A stretch of 64,000 nt of DNA from Alnus glutinosa (GCF_958979055.1 NC_084891.1:5980501-6044500); one strand, 5' to 3'; shown: positions 34,723 through 46,570, numbered from the stretch's first letter. The notes: generated by a model from the letters alone, not told the origin. Program-made: numbers and translations.

Positions 34723-36606
34723 TTAATATCTTCCCTTCCTACTAAGGCCCCTCATCAAGGGCCCGCGGGTATAAGCATCAGCATCTGGTTTTAGCCCCTG
34801 GGTGTACATGTCCCTGAACAGTTGACCAACCAGCATGCTATTACCCTCCCTTCTGAAAGTACGTATGAGAATATTATATGAAGTCGTATCAGGTACATAT
34901 CCAATGTTCCTAAGATATTCAAAAATCCCGTGAGCACTTCTTAGTAACCCATTCTTGCAGAGTTTGTCGAGCAGCATATTAAAAGCGATTGTAGTGGGAC
35001 TAGGGCCATTACACATCATGTATTCCATTAATTTCAAACATTCTGAAAATTTCCCCACTGTACAGAAATACTGAATCAAGCAAGTTGAACTAACAGCATT
35101 AAGCTCAACCCCTTCATACTCCATACGAAACAAAATCCTCTGAATCACCGAAGAGTTACCCTGTTTGCATGCTGCAGACAAAATTGTATTGAAAGAAACT
35201 ACATCAGGTCCCTTTGTTACCCACTCAAAACGGTCCAAGAGCTCCAAAGCTTCTTCAATACTATTCTCCCTACAAAAACCTTTTAGAATTGTGTTATAAC
35301 ACTCAATACTTGGCGTAAAACCATCTTCCATCATACTCTTCAACAGAGACAATGCCTCTCTTGATCTATTATCACAACATAAACAATTGAAGTATATACT
35401 ATATACAGCAACATCCAGAGTACAGCCCCTTGATATCACATCAAGCAATATTTTGTGAGCAATCCCTATTTTGCCGACTTTTAACATGCCTCCAGCCAAG
35501 GCAGCATATGTGTATGGATTGGGTGAAAACCCTTTTTGATCAATCACCCGAACAAGCTCACATATTTCCCCCACTCTATCTTGATGACAAAGTTCACGAA
35601 GAATTACATTATATGTAATCAAGTCTGGATCACATCCTTCTCTTTCCATCCTACCCAAGTATTCCAATGCCTCCTCAACCCTACCAGCATCACAAAGAAA
35701 CTTAATAATTATAGTGTACGTTCTGACATTTGGCTTAAAACCATCACTTTGCATTATATTTAAACAATGAAAAAGATCATTCCCCAAACCTTCTCTACCA
35801 AACCCATACACTAAAGCAGTATAAGTGCATACATTTTGGACAATACCCTTCTTCTTCATCAAACAAAACAATTCCAAAGCTGCATAACTCTGACCAGACT
35901 TACATAAAGCCCATAGAATGAGATTGTAACTATACACACAGCAAAAATAACCTTTACCCAGAAGAACAGATAACACAGAATATGCCTCGCGAATCATCCC
36001 AGCTTTGGTGAGCAAAGAAATCAACAAGTTCAAAACGGGTTCAGTTGGGAAATACTCCAACCTGAGCATTAACTGAAATACACCAAGTGAACAATCCAAA
36101 CTTCCCAATTCAAGTGATCTTTTCAACATTTTCATTAACATTGTAAACGACAGTACAAACCCACTTCCACACATCTCATTGGCAACAAAAAACATGTCTT
36201 TCAAATTACCAAGAGATAACATCCCATTAAGAAGCACATTGAAGGTTAAGGCGTTAGGGGCTGGCCCAAATCTTTTCATTCCAAGATAAACTTCAACCAA
36301 CTCTTCCAACAACACATTCCGTGACCTCAAATAGCAGTACATCAAAGCATTGTAATCATACACAGTAGGCTTTCCAGGTACATTTCTCATGGAACTCAAA
36401 GTTTCTAGAGCTTTTCTAAAGTGACCTGAGGTGGCATAATTCTGCATTCTATGCTGTAATTCGATGTAATCACAATCATGGGTACTGCTCTCTTCTACAA
36501 AATCTATGGTTCTAAGAGCATAGGAGGAAGAAAAGTTGACAAAGAAACGAACAATTTTGCAAATTCTATTCGAATAATTAGCTGTAGGAACAGTACAAAG
36601 AAGCAT
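34723..36606 (-). CDS. P-class pentatricopeptide repeat protein, C-terminally truncated by frameshift
   Basis: An intronless frame of 627 residues holds fifteen consecutive ~35-residue PPR motifs. Examples are VYSYNLILWALCKSGQSYAA, VRTYTIIIKFLCDAGRVEEA and TIAFNMLLDKLCKNGLLRSA. There are no E or DYW extensions, so this is the P subfamily. Such proteins bind organelle RNA one base per repeat. The N-terminus (MLLCTVPTANYSNRICK, basic and Ser-rich) fits an organelle presequence. Repeat 16 is cut short: the frame ends GLSRKGRY and stop, while the rest of repeats 16-17 continues out of frame downstream. A six-base GC-rich insertion (giving T-RG-P-L-M) also disturbs repeat 16. The gene may be a functional shortened protein, a pseudogene, or a sequencing artefact. 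Confidence 0.85.
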   Translation of the reverse strand: MLLCTVPTANYSNRICKIVRFFVNFSSSYALRTIDFVEESSTHDCDYIELQHRMQNYATSGHFRKALETLSSMRNVPGKPTVYDYNALMYCYLRSRNVLLEELVEVYLGMKRFGPAPNALTFNVLLNGMLSLGNLKDMFFVANEMCGSGFVLSFTMLMKMLKRSLELGSLDCSLGVFQLMLRLEYFPTEPVLNLLISLLTKAGMIREAYSVLSVLLGKGYFCCVYSYNLILWALCKSGQSYAALELFCLMKKKGIVQNVCTYTALVYGFGREGLGNDLFHCLNIMQSDGFKPNVRTYTIIIKFLCDAGRVEEALEYLGRMEREGCDPDLITYNVILRELCHQDRVGEICELVRVIDQKGFSPNPYTYAALAGGMLKVGKIGIAHKILLDVISRGCTLDVAVYSIYFNCLCCDNRSREALSLLKSMMEDGFTPSIECYNTILKGFCRENSIEEALELLDRFEWVTKGPDVVSFNTILSAACKQGNSSVIQRILFRMEYEGVELNAVSSTCLIQYFCTVGKFSECLKLMEYMMCNGPSPTTIAFNMLLDKLCKNGLLRSAHGIFEYLRNIGYVPDTTSYNILIRTFRREGNSMLVGQLFRDMYTQGLKPDADAYTRGPLMRGLSRKGRY

Positions 36607-37226
36607 TGCAGGTTAAAGAAGAAGTGGAACTTTGCAACCAAAAAAGGTGAAATAAAGCAATATGGATTGAGAGATTGAAGTAGAATTTCATTGAGTGAAA
36701 GCTAGGATTGGTTTGGCCGCATAGATTAATTGATAAAAGAAAATAGAATAAAATTCTAAAAAGGTCTCCCACTTTGTTGCATCAATTTTTTGAAGTTGAA
36801 AAATTAGAAAATAAACTCTCGCAGACTAAGCCTGCCTGAATTTCTTCTTCTTGTTGAGGTTTTGAATTTTCATTCAGCTTCCAAGTAAAAGAAGAAAAAC
36901 ACAAAATTCGAAATTTTCTGTTTCACTTATTTACCTTTTTCTCGGCATTCAAACGGAGCATAACTCCAAGGAAATTGAGACAAGGGCAGGGAATCTTCGA
37001 CCCTGAAGGTTGAATAAACCCTATCATCAGCTGCCATTGAAGAGCAAGAGGAGGTTTAACGGTGAGGTTTCGAGATGAAAGAACGGCGTCGTTAGGATTA
37101 AACGACACATTAAATAAACCCAAAAAAGCTCAAATTCATATAAATTCATTTTTATATAAAATTCATAAATTTGTATAAATTAAAATTCTTTTTTTTTTTT
37201 CTTCATTTAAATTCTTTTACGAACAG
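36607..37226. promoter_or_regulatory. Upstream region of the PPR gene
   Basis: There is no coding sequence. It is AT-rich and presumably contains the PPR promoter and leader, with an A/T-rich block near 37130-37200. No motif is clear enough to name. Confidence 0.35.
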
Positions 37227-37431
37227 AAATTTCCTACAACTCACGTATAATAAGGACACCTGTATTTTAAACATGTGAAAATCACATGTTTTTTTTATTA
37301 ATACGATTGAAAAAGCATGTAAGAAGCACCTGATATTTAAATAACATGTGCTTCTCATATGCCAAGGGACACATGTCAATCTTATATGTGGGTTGTAGGA
37401 AATTTCCTTCAAATCGATTTGTAGGAAATTT
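37227..37431. mobile_element. MITE-like element with short TIRs
   Basis: AAATTTCCTACAA (37227-37239) is matched by its perfect reverse complement TTGTAGGAAATTT at 37393-37405 and again at 37419-37431. Inner arms also pair loosely (CTCACGTATAATAAGGACACCTG against a reversed CCACATATAAGATTGACATGTG). No clear TSD was found, so the outer border and superfamily are open. Confidence 0.5.
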
Positions 37432-37803
37432 ATGTACTTCATTTACAGGTTGAAACAAGTTTAACGAGTCGTGTTTGGGTCTTATTAAATGGGGTATTCG
37501 GTTCGAGTCAAGTCGAGTTAACCCAATACGACATGTTGATCAAATGAGTTAACTGGTCGTGATGTGTCATGGTTAATAAGTTTGACCCGTTTAACAAAAT
37601 GAGTTAGATTCAGAATGACCCATGAATTGACCTGACACGTCAACATGAATTGTTACACATTATCGAGAGATATTTCAATTTTTTTTTTTCCCAACTTAGG
37701 GCATCCCACATCGATTGAAAAAGCCTGTTCCTCCAATAAATCCCAAAACAAAAAAATAAATAAATCTTATGCCAGCGTGGAGGCTCATGAATGGGAAATG
37801 ATT

Positions 37804-37922
37804 GTTGGGGGATGGTTTTTCCGTCCCCCAACCGGCATTTATAATAAAAAAAATACTTTTTAAATCAAAAAGCATTTTTTATCAAAAAGGGACGGGCAGG
37901 GGACGACAACCCGTCCCCTGCC
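37804..37922. repeat. Two strong GC-rich hairpins 62 bases apart
   Basis: Hairpin 1 (37804-37832): GTTGGGGGATGG pairs with CCGTCCCCCAAC around TTTTT, with one G-T pair. Hairpin 2 (37895-37922): GGCAGGGGACG pairs perfectly with CGTCCCCTGCC around six bases. The AT-rich spacer makes the pair conspicuous. They may be sub-terminal structures of a small transposon. Confidence 0.75.
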
Positions 37923-38616
37923 AATCACTGCTCTCATGAATGGCCCAATGATCCGGCTGTCCATTTGTTTCTCTTTCAGACGCTTTTTGGACAGAAATTC
38001 TCCTCAATTGCCTATTCTATACAAATCGGTTAGTTAATTAACAAAAGCTTCGAATAAGGCTTAAATGTCTAAATAGGTCTCGAATTGCTCAAGTACCTGT
38101 TTGGACAGGTGAGCCCTATCCTCTTTCTCAATTGCAGTTGCAGTGAATAGACAGAAAAATTGTAGCCAATTCCGATCCATTTTTCCTATACCTTTGTACA
38201 TGCGTATACTTGATGGAACATTAAAATCTAAAAATGCAAATCTAATGTGAATCGGAAGGGAAATGCTCTACTTCCCAAAATTTTATTTCTAAAAGTGGTT
38301 CCCAAATGATATGTCATTATCCAATGAGATGATAACACATTTTTCAAAATAATAAATCACAAAAGACTGTGACACATCATTTGGAAACCAAATTTTAGAA
38401 AAAAGATTTGGGATGTGTAGCACTTCTTGAATTGGAAATAATCCCAACCGCCAGTCTTAAAAACACACAACAATGTAGTGAAGATTTACACTTCTGAAAA
38501 TATGCTTTGCATCGTATTCAACAACCACATACATAGATTTTCCTGACGGAGAGAGATTTTTTTAAGTATTTAAATTTCATTTTTCGTATTTTAAATTTCT
38601 GTTTGTTTCGACGTCA

Positions 38617-39094
38617 AATATTTTTGGGAGAATTTTCACTTATAACCCTTGAACTTTCATCCCTTTTAAAAGAAGGTACCTAAACTTTAAAACGTTTCAA
38701 TTTAGGGTATCTATTTTTCAGAAAGTTTTAATTTCAGTTTTTCGTTGGGATTTTCCGTTAAATCCTGTCAAAATTTCTAAAATACCTCTTTTTTTTTTTA
38801 AGGAAAAAAAAAGAAAAAAAAAATTACTAAGATTTAGGTATTGGTTAGAATTTAACGAAATTTACAAAAATATCCATGCTTGAATCTTTGAAAATTTTTA
38901 GAATATTTTTTTTAAAAAAATAAACACAAGGGTATTTTAAGAATTTTGATAAGATCTTACGAAAAATTCTATCGGATAACTGAGATTGAAACTTTCTAAA
39001 AAATGGATATTTTAAGTTGAGACGTTTTAAACTTTGGGTACTTTTAAAATGGTGAAATGTCAGGGGTTATAAGTGAAATTCTCCCAATATTTTT
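38617..39094. mobile_element. Mutator-like MITE (family B) with exact 9-bp TSD
   Basis: The element is 38626-39085 (460 bp). It begins GGGAGAATTTTCACTTATAA and ends in the near reverse complement TTATAAGTGAAATTCTCCC. The arms remain complementary for roughly 150 bases with many mismatches. The 9-bp flanks AATATTTTT (38617-38625, 39086-39094) are identical. The centre is A/T tracts with no coding sequence. Confidence 0.88.
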
Positions 39095-39519
39095 AGAAAA
39101 TATTTTTCGTACTTTCTAGTGTTTGGTGTGACAAAAAAAAAAATAGTCAAACCGAAAATATTTTCGGTTTGACAAAAAAAAACTTATTTAGTTTCAAAAA
39201 ATGGTTTCCATTTTTAAATTTTGTAAATTATCATTTTTTTTTTTTTCTAATTTGAGCTTCTTATTTTCAAACCGCCACTAGACCTCCACCGGAGGTTACC
39301 GGAAGTCTCAAGCCATTTTCTGTCATTGCTCATTTTTCGTACGAGCCAAATGCCATAAAATATTTTTTAAAAAAATAATTTTAGACAAAAAAACATTTTA
39401 TGTTAAAACAAACGAAACATAATTTCGTTTTCTTTTTATCAAGACAGGGCAGCTTTTCAGAAAAAGAACTCACACCTAAAGACTCCATGTGCAAAACATG
39501 TGCTCTATTTTCGGTTACA

Positions 39520-40070
39520 TTAAAATTTGAAAAAATTACAGTTTAGCCTCTCAAATCACCAACTGTTTTGCAACTAGTCCCACAAACTGTTAACACTCTA
39601 ACTTCGGCCTCCCAAACTACCAAAACATTTGAAAAATACCAATTTTAACAAAATATGCCAATAATACCCCTGCCACATGTCATTTTTCAATTAAAAAAAA
39701 TTAAACTAAACTAAAAAAAAAACTTTTTTTTTTTTTTTTTAAAAAAAAGGAAAATGCTTGGGAAGGGGGTGGCTCCCTTGCTTTATTTAAAAATAAAAAA
39801 AAAAATAATAATTCTTTTTTAGTTTAGTTTTTTTTTTTTTTTTTTTTAATTTTTTAATTATTTTTTTAGTTATATTTTTAATTATTTTTAATTTTTTAAT
39901 TGAAAAATGACACATAATAGAAGTATTATGAGTATATTCCGTCAAAATATGCATTTTTCAAACGTTTTGGTAGTTTGGGAGACCGGAGTCGAAGTGTTGA
40001 CAGTTTGTGAGGCTAGTTGCAAAACGGGTGGTAATTAAAAAGGTCAAACTGTAATTTTCCCTTAAAATTT
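39520..40070. mobile_element. Mutator-like MITE (family A, copy 2) with exact 9-bp TSD
   Basis: The element is 39529-40061 (533 bp), flanked by TTAAAATTT at 39520-39528 and 40062-40070. Its long TIRs share the phrases AATTACAGTTT, CCCAAACTACCAAAAC.TTTGAAAAAT and GTCATTTTTCAATTAAAA with copy 1 at 17058. It lacks the GC-richer centre of copy 1 and has homopolymer tracts instead. Confidence 0.88.
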
Positions 40071-40451
40071 AGTCATGCCTTGCAAAACAACGAAATCATT
40101 TTCAATAGATAAATACTATTTTTCCTTCTCCCGTCCAACACCATCCATATTTTTTTTTTCAAATCTATCATTAAATTTGCAGGCCAACAGATTTAATAAT
40201 GAATTTAAAAAAGAGTTGGACAAGAGATGTACAAGAATAAAAAGAATAGCATATCTCTTTTCAATATAGGTTTAGTTGAAGTGATAACCATCGGCAGTAC
40301 GCCTTGGTAGCCTAATAGGTGTTTGATGAGCAATAAAACATCATAAATCAACAAGTTGAAATTGTGGGATATTTCGCCGCAATACAATCTACGTGCTTAA
40401 ACCATCATTTATCTAGAGCTTCAGGTGACATTAGAATGATACTAAGAAAAG

Positions 40452-40740
40452 TTTTATAAGAAAAAGCGTAAAGCGCCCCTAAGTACACAAGGAGTATATA
40501 CAAAAACTATCAAAGTCAACATACAAAAAACACCCAACAAAACCCTAAAGCCCAAAAGGAGCACCCGAGAACAGCACACAAAAGAACCTAACAAAACCCG
40601 CAAGGAGTTAAGCCCTAAAACAAGAAAGCCCTAAGACCTCAAAACCCACTAAGGCACAAAACCCTACTACATGATACTCTTACAGAGCATATACCCCAAG
40701 CAAGACAAAAGCATAAAAGAAAAACAAAACAGCAAATATC
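40452..40740 (-). mobile_element. LINE 3'-end fragment, antisense
   Basis: Read on the minus strand, it ends with GTATATACTCCTTGTGTACTTAGGGGCGCTTTACGC and a TTCTTATAAAA tail (described here in parts). This is the same 3'-UTR signature as at 8028 and 3300. The upstream border is estimated and no TSD was identified. It sits at or just beyond the 3' end of the CID gene. Confidence 0.6.
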
Positions 40741-41025
40741 CTCTCATTTTGAACTAACTGCAATCTGCACCATAACTGCACACCGCACAGGGGGAATCTG
40801 ACCCATCAAACAAAAACAATGAGCCTCAGAAAAAAAAAAAAACAAAACAAAAGAGGGGGAACAGTGAAGAACAAGCAGCAGAGGACTATACAATAACGTC
40901 TGATGTCTGCCATCTCCAAGAAGATGCTCTATTTATATGTTTCTTATCCACAAGATCAAATATACCAACCAAAAACAAATGAGATTGTTCATCACAAGGT
41001 CAATCAGTAGACAATCGCCCAAGCC

Positions 41026-43410
41026 CTAGCAGCTGGATGAAGCAGCACTGGTTTCGCCTTCTACATTCTTCAGTTTCAGTGGTGCACAATCGGCTGAAGT
41101 TCCAAATTCTGAGACATCGCCGATGTCCAAAGTGTCTGGAAGACTTTGAGAAGACTCAAAAGGCTGGAGCTGTAAAAAGGAGACAAACACTTATTACAAT
41201 GACGACTGTAAAAGCATAAGATAGAGTTAAGCTTATGATAATAAGGAAGCTGCAAATATGCAACTAATATTGACTAATGAGAGTGGTTATTTGGCAGCTA
41301 ATATTTCTAAACTTGGGTTTCTGAGCGTGCATCCAGATACACGTGTCCCCCTCTGTATACATGTTCTCCTCACGGTAGAAGACGACGACCCAAATTCAAT
41401 CTATAATTTTTACCAGCTCCAAGATCAGATCTGCAATAATGTAAAAACAAACTGCACCACTGAGTTTCAGTGCCGGAAGTAACATACAGCTAGAGGTGAC
41501 TACAAAAAAGAGCTCCATAAGAGTCTTCAGACCATTTCCCACCAACTGACAAAAATTGAATTTAATGTCTTGCTTTTTAAGATATTGAGGCTGAAAACAA
41601 CAGCAGATAAAGGTTGTCTGAGCCGTCAGTAAGATGAATACAGCAAACTGAATTAACAACTATTTAATCATGTGGTCTTTAAGGGTGCATATGTATGAAC
41701 CGAGTCTTGGGAACTGTTTTGATAAGTGAACCGAGTCTTGGTAATACTTCTTAAATTCCAATGGGTACTTAATTGCTCCTAGAATAATATTCCTGACCTT
41801 TTAATCAGTAAATTACCATGCACCACCTAGTGGATCTTGAAACCACGACCTCATCCTCCATCACTTTCTTATGGGGAAAGGAGGTATCATTTGAGCCAGA
41901 GTTCATTGGTAGGATATTTCTAGTCTTTTGTAGGTCCAGAAATTAAAGTATATGACATAACTTCTATTAGATTTTCTTTGGCCTAGTAATCATGGCATCC
42001 ACATGAAAAGCTGAAAAGCTTTCTGATGCAACAAAAGGAAATATTGTTCTCATAACAATGTTATTCAAAATTGCAGGAATTGTAGCAAATAGGTATTTAC
42101 AAGATAAAAGTGCCCAAATTTAAGGATTTATTTTCTACACAAAGTGGTTAAAATGGCAGGCGAAAAAATATTGACAAACATCCTCTTACCTATAAAGCTC
42201 TATTTGATTAGCTACAACCTTTGAGGTGGATCCCTTTCACCTTCTCTTGATCCGAGATTATAACAGAAAACTCATAAGACAATATGAACTACCATAGCCA
42301 TACCAAAGAATCAGGAAAGTTATTATTAGTCCGTTTCGGTGTTCGATTTTTTAAATTAGAATTCAATTCTTATTTGGTGTGCGAATTTCGAAGTTTGACT
42401 TTGTGAGATAAAATTAAAAAAAGTTGAATAAAATATGATTTGTTTAGAAAAAGTTGAATAAAATATGATTTGTTTTTTAAAAAATAAAATACTGTAGCAA
42501 AACGTTGAATAAAATCCGAATTCAACTCTTGCATCCAAACAGACTTAAGTTTCAAGTTTTTCGATATTTGCTACAACTAGACCAGAACTTTTCATACAGT
42601 GCTGTACGTACCATAATCTGAAGTCAAACTATTGGTAAGGGGCTGAAAAACAAACACCAAAATACAAAATTAAATACAAAAAACTATAGAGAATTAAGTC
42701 TACTTTGACCACTTGATAATATTATGAGGAGTAATGATACACACACTCCCACTCTCATACTCCTTAACATGGCTTTTTTTTTTTTTTTTTTAATGAATAA
42801 TCCTTGACATGACTTTTAAAATCACCATTTGACTAAAATCCAATAATGATCAAACTCAAATCCAATGGTAATTTTAAAAGCCACATCAACGAGTGTGAGA
42901 GTGAGAGTATGATAGTGTGTGTAACATTACTCATATTATAACTGTTGTTTAAAAACTCTAAAATTAATAAGTTTACTTATTCACCTCAAGTTGGTTCAGC
43001 ATGTCAACAGTGGCTTCCAAGTCACCATTATTTGCCAAATAGACATCATTAAGGGACTGATCAGATAAACCAGGAAATGTCATCTGAAGATATTCAAAAT
43101 CCATGTCAAATTCTTCATCCAGTATCTGCTTATCTGTCGCTTGATTCACATTTTGTGGTGGTGAACTGTAACTATGGGCAGGGTGGCTCTTCACTGTAAA
43201 AACTTCACGACTGGGGTTTTTTTCAGTACCATAGGCATTAGGGTTGAGAGAAAATTTGCTATAGAGCTGGTCAGGGGCTCCAAACCGGACAGACTCATTG
43301 CCACTTTTATAGTCTTTTGCTGTCACATAAGTTCTATCATTTGCATCTCTTTGGGAGAGCGGAATGTATGATGCTGCATGTGGATTCAGGGAAGATACTC
43401 TTGGCTTCAT
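41026..43410 (-). CDS. CID5/CID6-like PAM2-CUE protein (poly(A)-binding protein interactor)
   Basis: Two exons, 43410-42985 and 41169-41026, give 189 residues. Residues 7-18 form a PAM2 motif (SLNPHAASYIPL: L8, N9, A12, aromatic Y15, P17), which binds the MLLE domain of poly(A)-binding protein. Residues ~98-142 form a CUE domain (FEYLQMTFPGLSDQSL to TVDMLNQLE), a ubiquitin-binding helical fold. Exon 2 supplies the conserved tail SLPDTLDIGDVSEFG and ends SSSC. Without exon 2 the frame would stop soon after the CUE domain. A 5' leader intron (44617-43449) lies between a leader exon ending at 44618 and the ATG-containing exon. Family members act with PABP and, for CID5, in cell-cycle/ploidy control; this role is inferred. 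Confidence 0.92.
42329..42544. mobile_element. Possible small TIR element in the CID intron
   Basis: The left end GTCCGTTTCGGTG and the reversed right end GTCTGTTTGGATG are imperfect inverted repeats. Between them a 30-bp unit (AAGTTGAATAAAATATGATT...) is tandemly duplicated at 42421-42450 and 42451-42480. No convincing TSD was found. Confidence 0.35.
42728..42932. mobile_element. MITE in the CID intron
   Basis: The ends GAGTAATGATACACACACT and (reversed) GAGTAATGTTACACACACT are near-perfect inverted repeats. The arms are complementary inward for most of the 205 bp (CACTCTCATACTC; GGCTTTTAAAATTACCATT against the other side). Flanks ATATTATGA and ATATTATAA agree at 8 of 9 bases, suggesting an old 9-bp TSD. 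Confidence 0.72.
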
Positions 43411-43671
43411 GGCTTCAGTTCATTAACAAAAAAAAATATCACTGTTCCCTGAAAAAGAAAAAACCCCACTATTAGCAGATCCGGCACATAGTGAAATAAA
43501 CTTCAACTAAACAAACTTCAACACTTTACAATACAAGTCATATAACATATAAAAAGATAGGATTTAAATAATGTTGACAAGTATAATAATACACCAGTCG
43601 CACTTCAACATAAAGTGCAAATGAATTCTTGTTATCATGAAAGTACTCAAAGGGACATTACCACTAACGGT

Positions 43672-43890
43672 CATTGGTATTTTTTTTTTTTGATAAGTAA
43701 ATGAACTATTACAAAAGATTGTGTAGCATTGTAGTCCAATCATGTCATTAAAGAGCCCAAAACTTTCTTTCGACCACAATTTTCCTCTAACATTCAGAAA
43801 GCTGGAATAATTATTTGCAACTTCCATATAATTCATGGAAGTTGTACTCAAGTAATCAGAAGATTCCCCAATAACAGGCATTGGATATCT
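43672..43890 (-). mobile_element. Probable non-LTR fragment in the CID leader intron
   Basis: A T12 run followed by GATAAGTAAATGAACTATTAC is the antisense of a LINE-type tail (...TTCATTTACTTATC-A12). Flanks CATTGGTAT (43672) and CATTGGATAT (~43885) may be a decayed TSD. The body has no recognisable protein. Confidence 0.45.
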
Positions 43891-44139
43891 CCTAAGGCTA
43901 TAATACATTGTTCGTGCACATAAATTTGTTGCACTGAATAATCACAGAAACCCCATATCACAAATATCAAGCAAACTACTAACCTTTCGTCCAACCATAC
44001 CACTTGAAATCATAAATCAAGTTACCACTCCAGAGGCTCTTAACAATCTCTCCCTCTATCTAAAACTTCCCACAATATAATTCCACAAATATAACCACAA
44101 TAAAAGCGCATTAAACCAAATTATACACAAGGAAAAAAA

Positions 44140-44165
44140 AATTATATATATATATATATATATAT
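44140..44165. repeat. (TA)n microsatellite in the CID leader intron
   Basis: There are about eleven TA units. A similar (TA)n/TATATATTATATATAG run at 44699-44726 lies just upstream of the CID leader exon and could act as its TATA region on the minus strand. Confidence 0.8.
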
Positions 44166-45067
44166 TCAATTAAATTGCAAGACTCGGACCAACAAAATAA
44201 TTGGGTAAAGTGCTCCTGCGACTTAGCTTTCGATCATACCTATTGATCGCATATCAATTCCAAATCCCTAACGACGAACGAAACAACTATACCAATCGAG
44301 TTTTCATATTTAACTTTTTTTCACTTTCATTTCCAGACTCGACTTTTGTTTTTAATTTTCAGATAGACTTCAAGTAATCAATTGCAATCCTATAACAAAT
44401 TTAATTCCAACAAAAAGGGAAAAAAAACCAAGATAAAAAAAAAAAATCAATCCGACTTCATCAAAAACTATTCCTATCGTTTCATTCCGGTAAAGCTAGT
44501 GTAACAAGAAACCCTAAATTGAAAAAGAAAAAATAGAGAAAATATTCAGAAAAGTTTTTTTTTAAAAAAAAAATCATAGAAACACAAACTACGATTGAGA
44601 ATTGAGTGGAAACTCACCGGCCAGTAAAGCGATGAGAACCTAACTCTTCAGAACGGTCAGTCCGGAGCGCGAAGAAATTGCAAAAGCAGTGATTGAGAAA
44701 TATATATATATATATATATTATATATAGTGTGTGCGTCTTGGGGGAGATTTTCTGTGTTGAAGAGTTCGTAGTGCAGTGTAGGGTCTGTTTGGATACAGG
44801 TTTACTGTAACCGGGTTAGAAATGTTTCCTAATTGGGATTTGATTGGCAGCTGGGTTAACTGCTATTTGGCTCCGCCTTTTTTTTTTTTTTTTTTTTTTG
44901 GCTTTCCGGTAACCACTTGATAACCCCATCCCCCAAAGTTAGAGATTTCTCTCTTTTTATTTATTTATTTATTTTTTAGTAAAGGGTCTTTCTCACTACC
45001 ACCACTACCACCACTACCACTTGGGGAAGAGGGGGGAGGAGAGATTGGAAAGGAGACAAAAAAAAAA

Positions 45068-45348
45068 TACCTGGTGGCAGCCCAATAAGCTATATGGTCG
45101 GCATAAAAATTTACATTTCGGTTGACTTTCCTAACCTTTCAAACAAAAAGAAGGAGGATGTAGGACAAAATGTCTTGGATTGGTGTAGAAATGAGCCAAT
45201 CCAATAGAAGGGAAGGTTGTTGAAGAGCCAAGATGACTACAAGAGAATCACCCTCACCCTCCGGTGTGAAAGAGGGAAGGTCTATAGAATGTGCTAGTTG
45301 AGCAGCTAGGGGAGTTACCAGATTAAGCTTCACTAATGTCGGGATCAT
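45068..45348 (-). pseudogene. LINE RNase H fragment, antisense
   Basis: The minus strand reads as a degraded RVT_3 RNase H domain: TPLAAQLAHSI, then EGDSLVVILALQQPSLLLDW, and after one stop KVRKVNRNVNFYADHIAYWA. The EGDS and the distal N-x-x-AD-x-x-A block are the family signatures. It lies between the CID and PPD5 genes. Confidence 0.72.
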
Positions 45349-46462
45349 ATGGCTTTCTCTCGTTTTATTTCTATTTTTTTACTCTCTAGATGTTACATCA
45401 GCTTTGTAAATGTTATTGATGTGGTAATGTGACGTGGCATTACCACATCAACTTCTCTTAAGGGTGTCGGCCACTCTAACTGAACTTAAGAGATAGACTT
45501 TTGGAGCCTCTAGAGTGGGTCGCGACTATCCTTGACCTCTGATCTGATGATTATAACTACTAAATTGAGTGGTCTCGGCCGCCCTCATGATGGCTGGGGG
45601 GTGGCGTCAACTAGGAGATTGGGGGCTAAGTTTTTTTAGCCAACATGACAATGTTGCGTTAGGGAGCAAGGGAGGTAGCAGTAAAATGGAAGTGTTTTTA
45701 GCGCATATATATCTTATTATAACTCTTGTGGCCGTTGACATAAATGTTATGTGGCACAATATGGGTAAAAATAATTAAATAACAAAATTTGACTGGAAAA
45801 TTTATTTGTGTAGCGATTATACAAGTGTCATTTGAACTGTCAAGTTAATTTATAAAAAAATTGTAATAAAAACTTGCTTGGAAGTTTTAGTTTATGAGTA
45901 GAATCACTTTCATGTGAAAAGGGTTTTAGTGTTGTTATCCTGCTCATTTTTTAGTTGTAATTATAATAATTTTTTTTTTTATAAACACCACTAGGTTTTA
46001 AAAACCCCTTGGTTTTTCATTTTTAAAAAATAATTTTTTTTGTAGTTTTTTTTATATATAATTTACCATTAATTTTTTTTCCTGACAATATATAAATTAT
46101 TAAAAATGTAAAAAAGAAAAAAGAAAAAAAAAGAGGGATGCATACTAGTAAGAGTTTAATGGTCCTACCTTATATCTCAGCAAGATGGGTCTTGGTCTAT
46201 CGAGTGACATGGCAGGGTTTTATTGGACAAGGAATCTTACCTTTACTGAGAGACAAACTGTGAAGAAACCAAACATATCTCATTGGGAATCCTACCTTAA
46301 CTGACTGAAACAAACTGTAGAGAAACCAAACCTATCCACTATATCTCTTCACAACATGAACAACTGCAAAAACTAGCAATTCTCCTCTACAGAATCCAAG
46401 TGGATGAACTGACAAATTATATAGTAGAAAAGAAAGAAGAGAGGAGGAAGGCTTAAAGAAAA
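45349..46462. other. Intergenic DNA upstream of PPD5
   Basis: No gene is visible. It contains the imperfect palindrome GATGTGGTAATG-TGACGTGG-CATTACCACATC (45418-45449) and AT-rich tracts. The PPD5 promoter is presumably near its right end. Confidence 0.5.
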
Positions 46463-46533
46463 ATGGTTCTCTCTCCCTCTCCTTCTCTCTCCACTCCCAA
46501 ACATTCTTTTCTTCCACACCACCTCTGCTTCAG

Positions 46534-46570
<37 letters not shown>

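Noticed and set aside
34723..36606. Treating the whole PPR locus as a simple pseudogene
   Set aside because: The 627-residue frame is otherwise perfect with fifteen intact repeats, so a functional shortened protein or sequence error remains possible.
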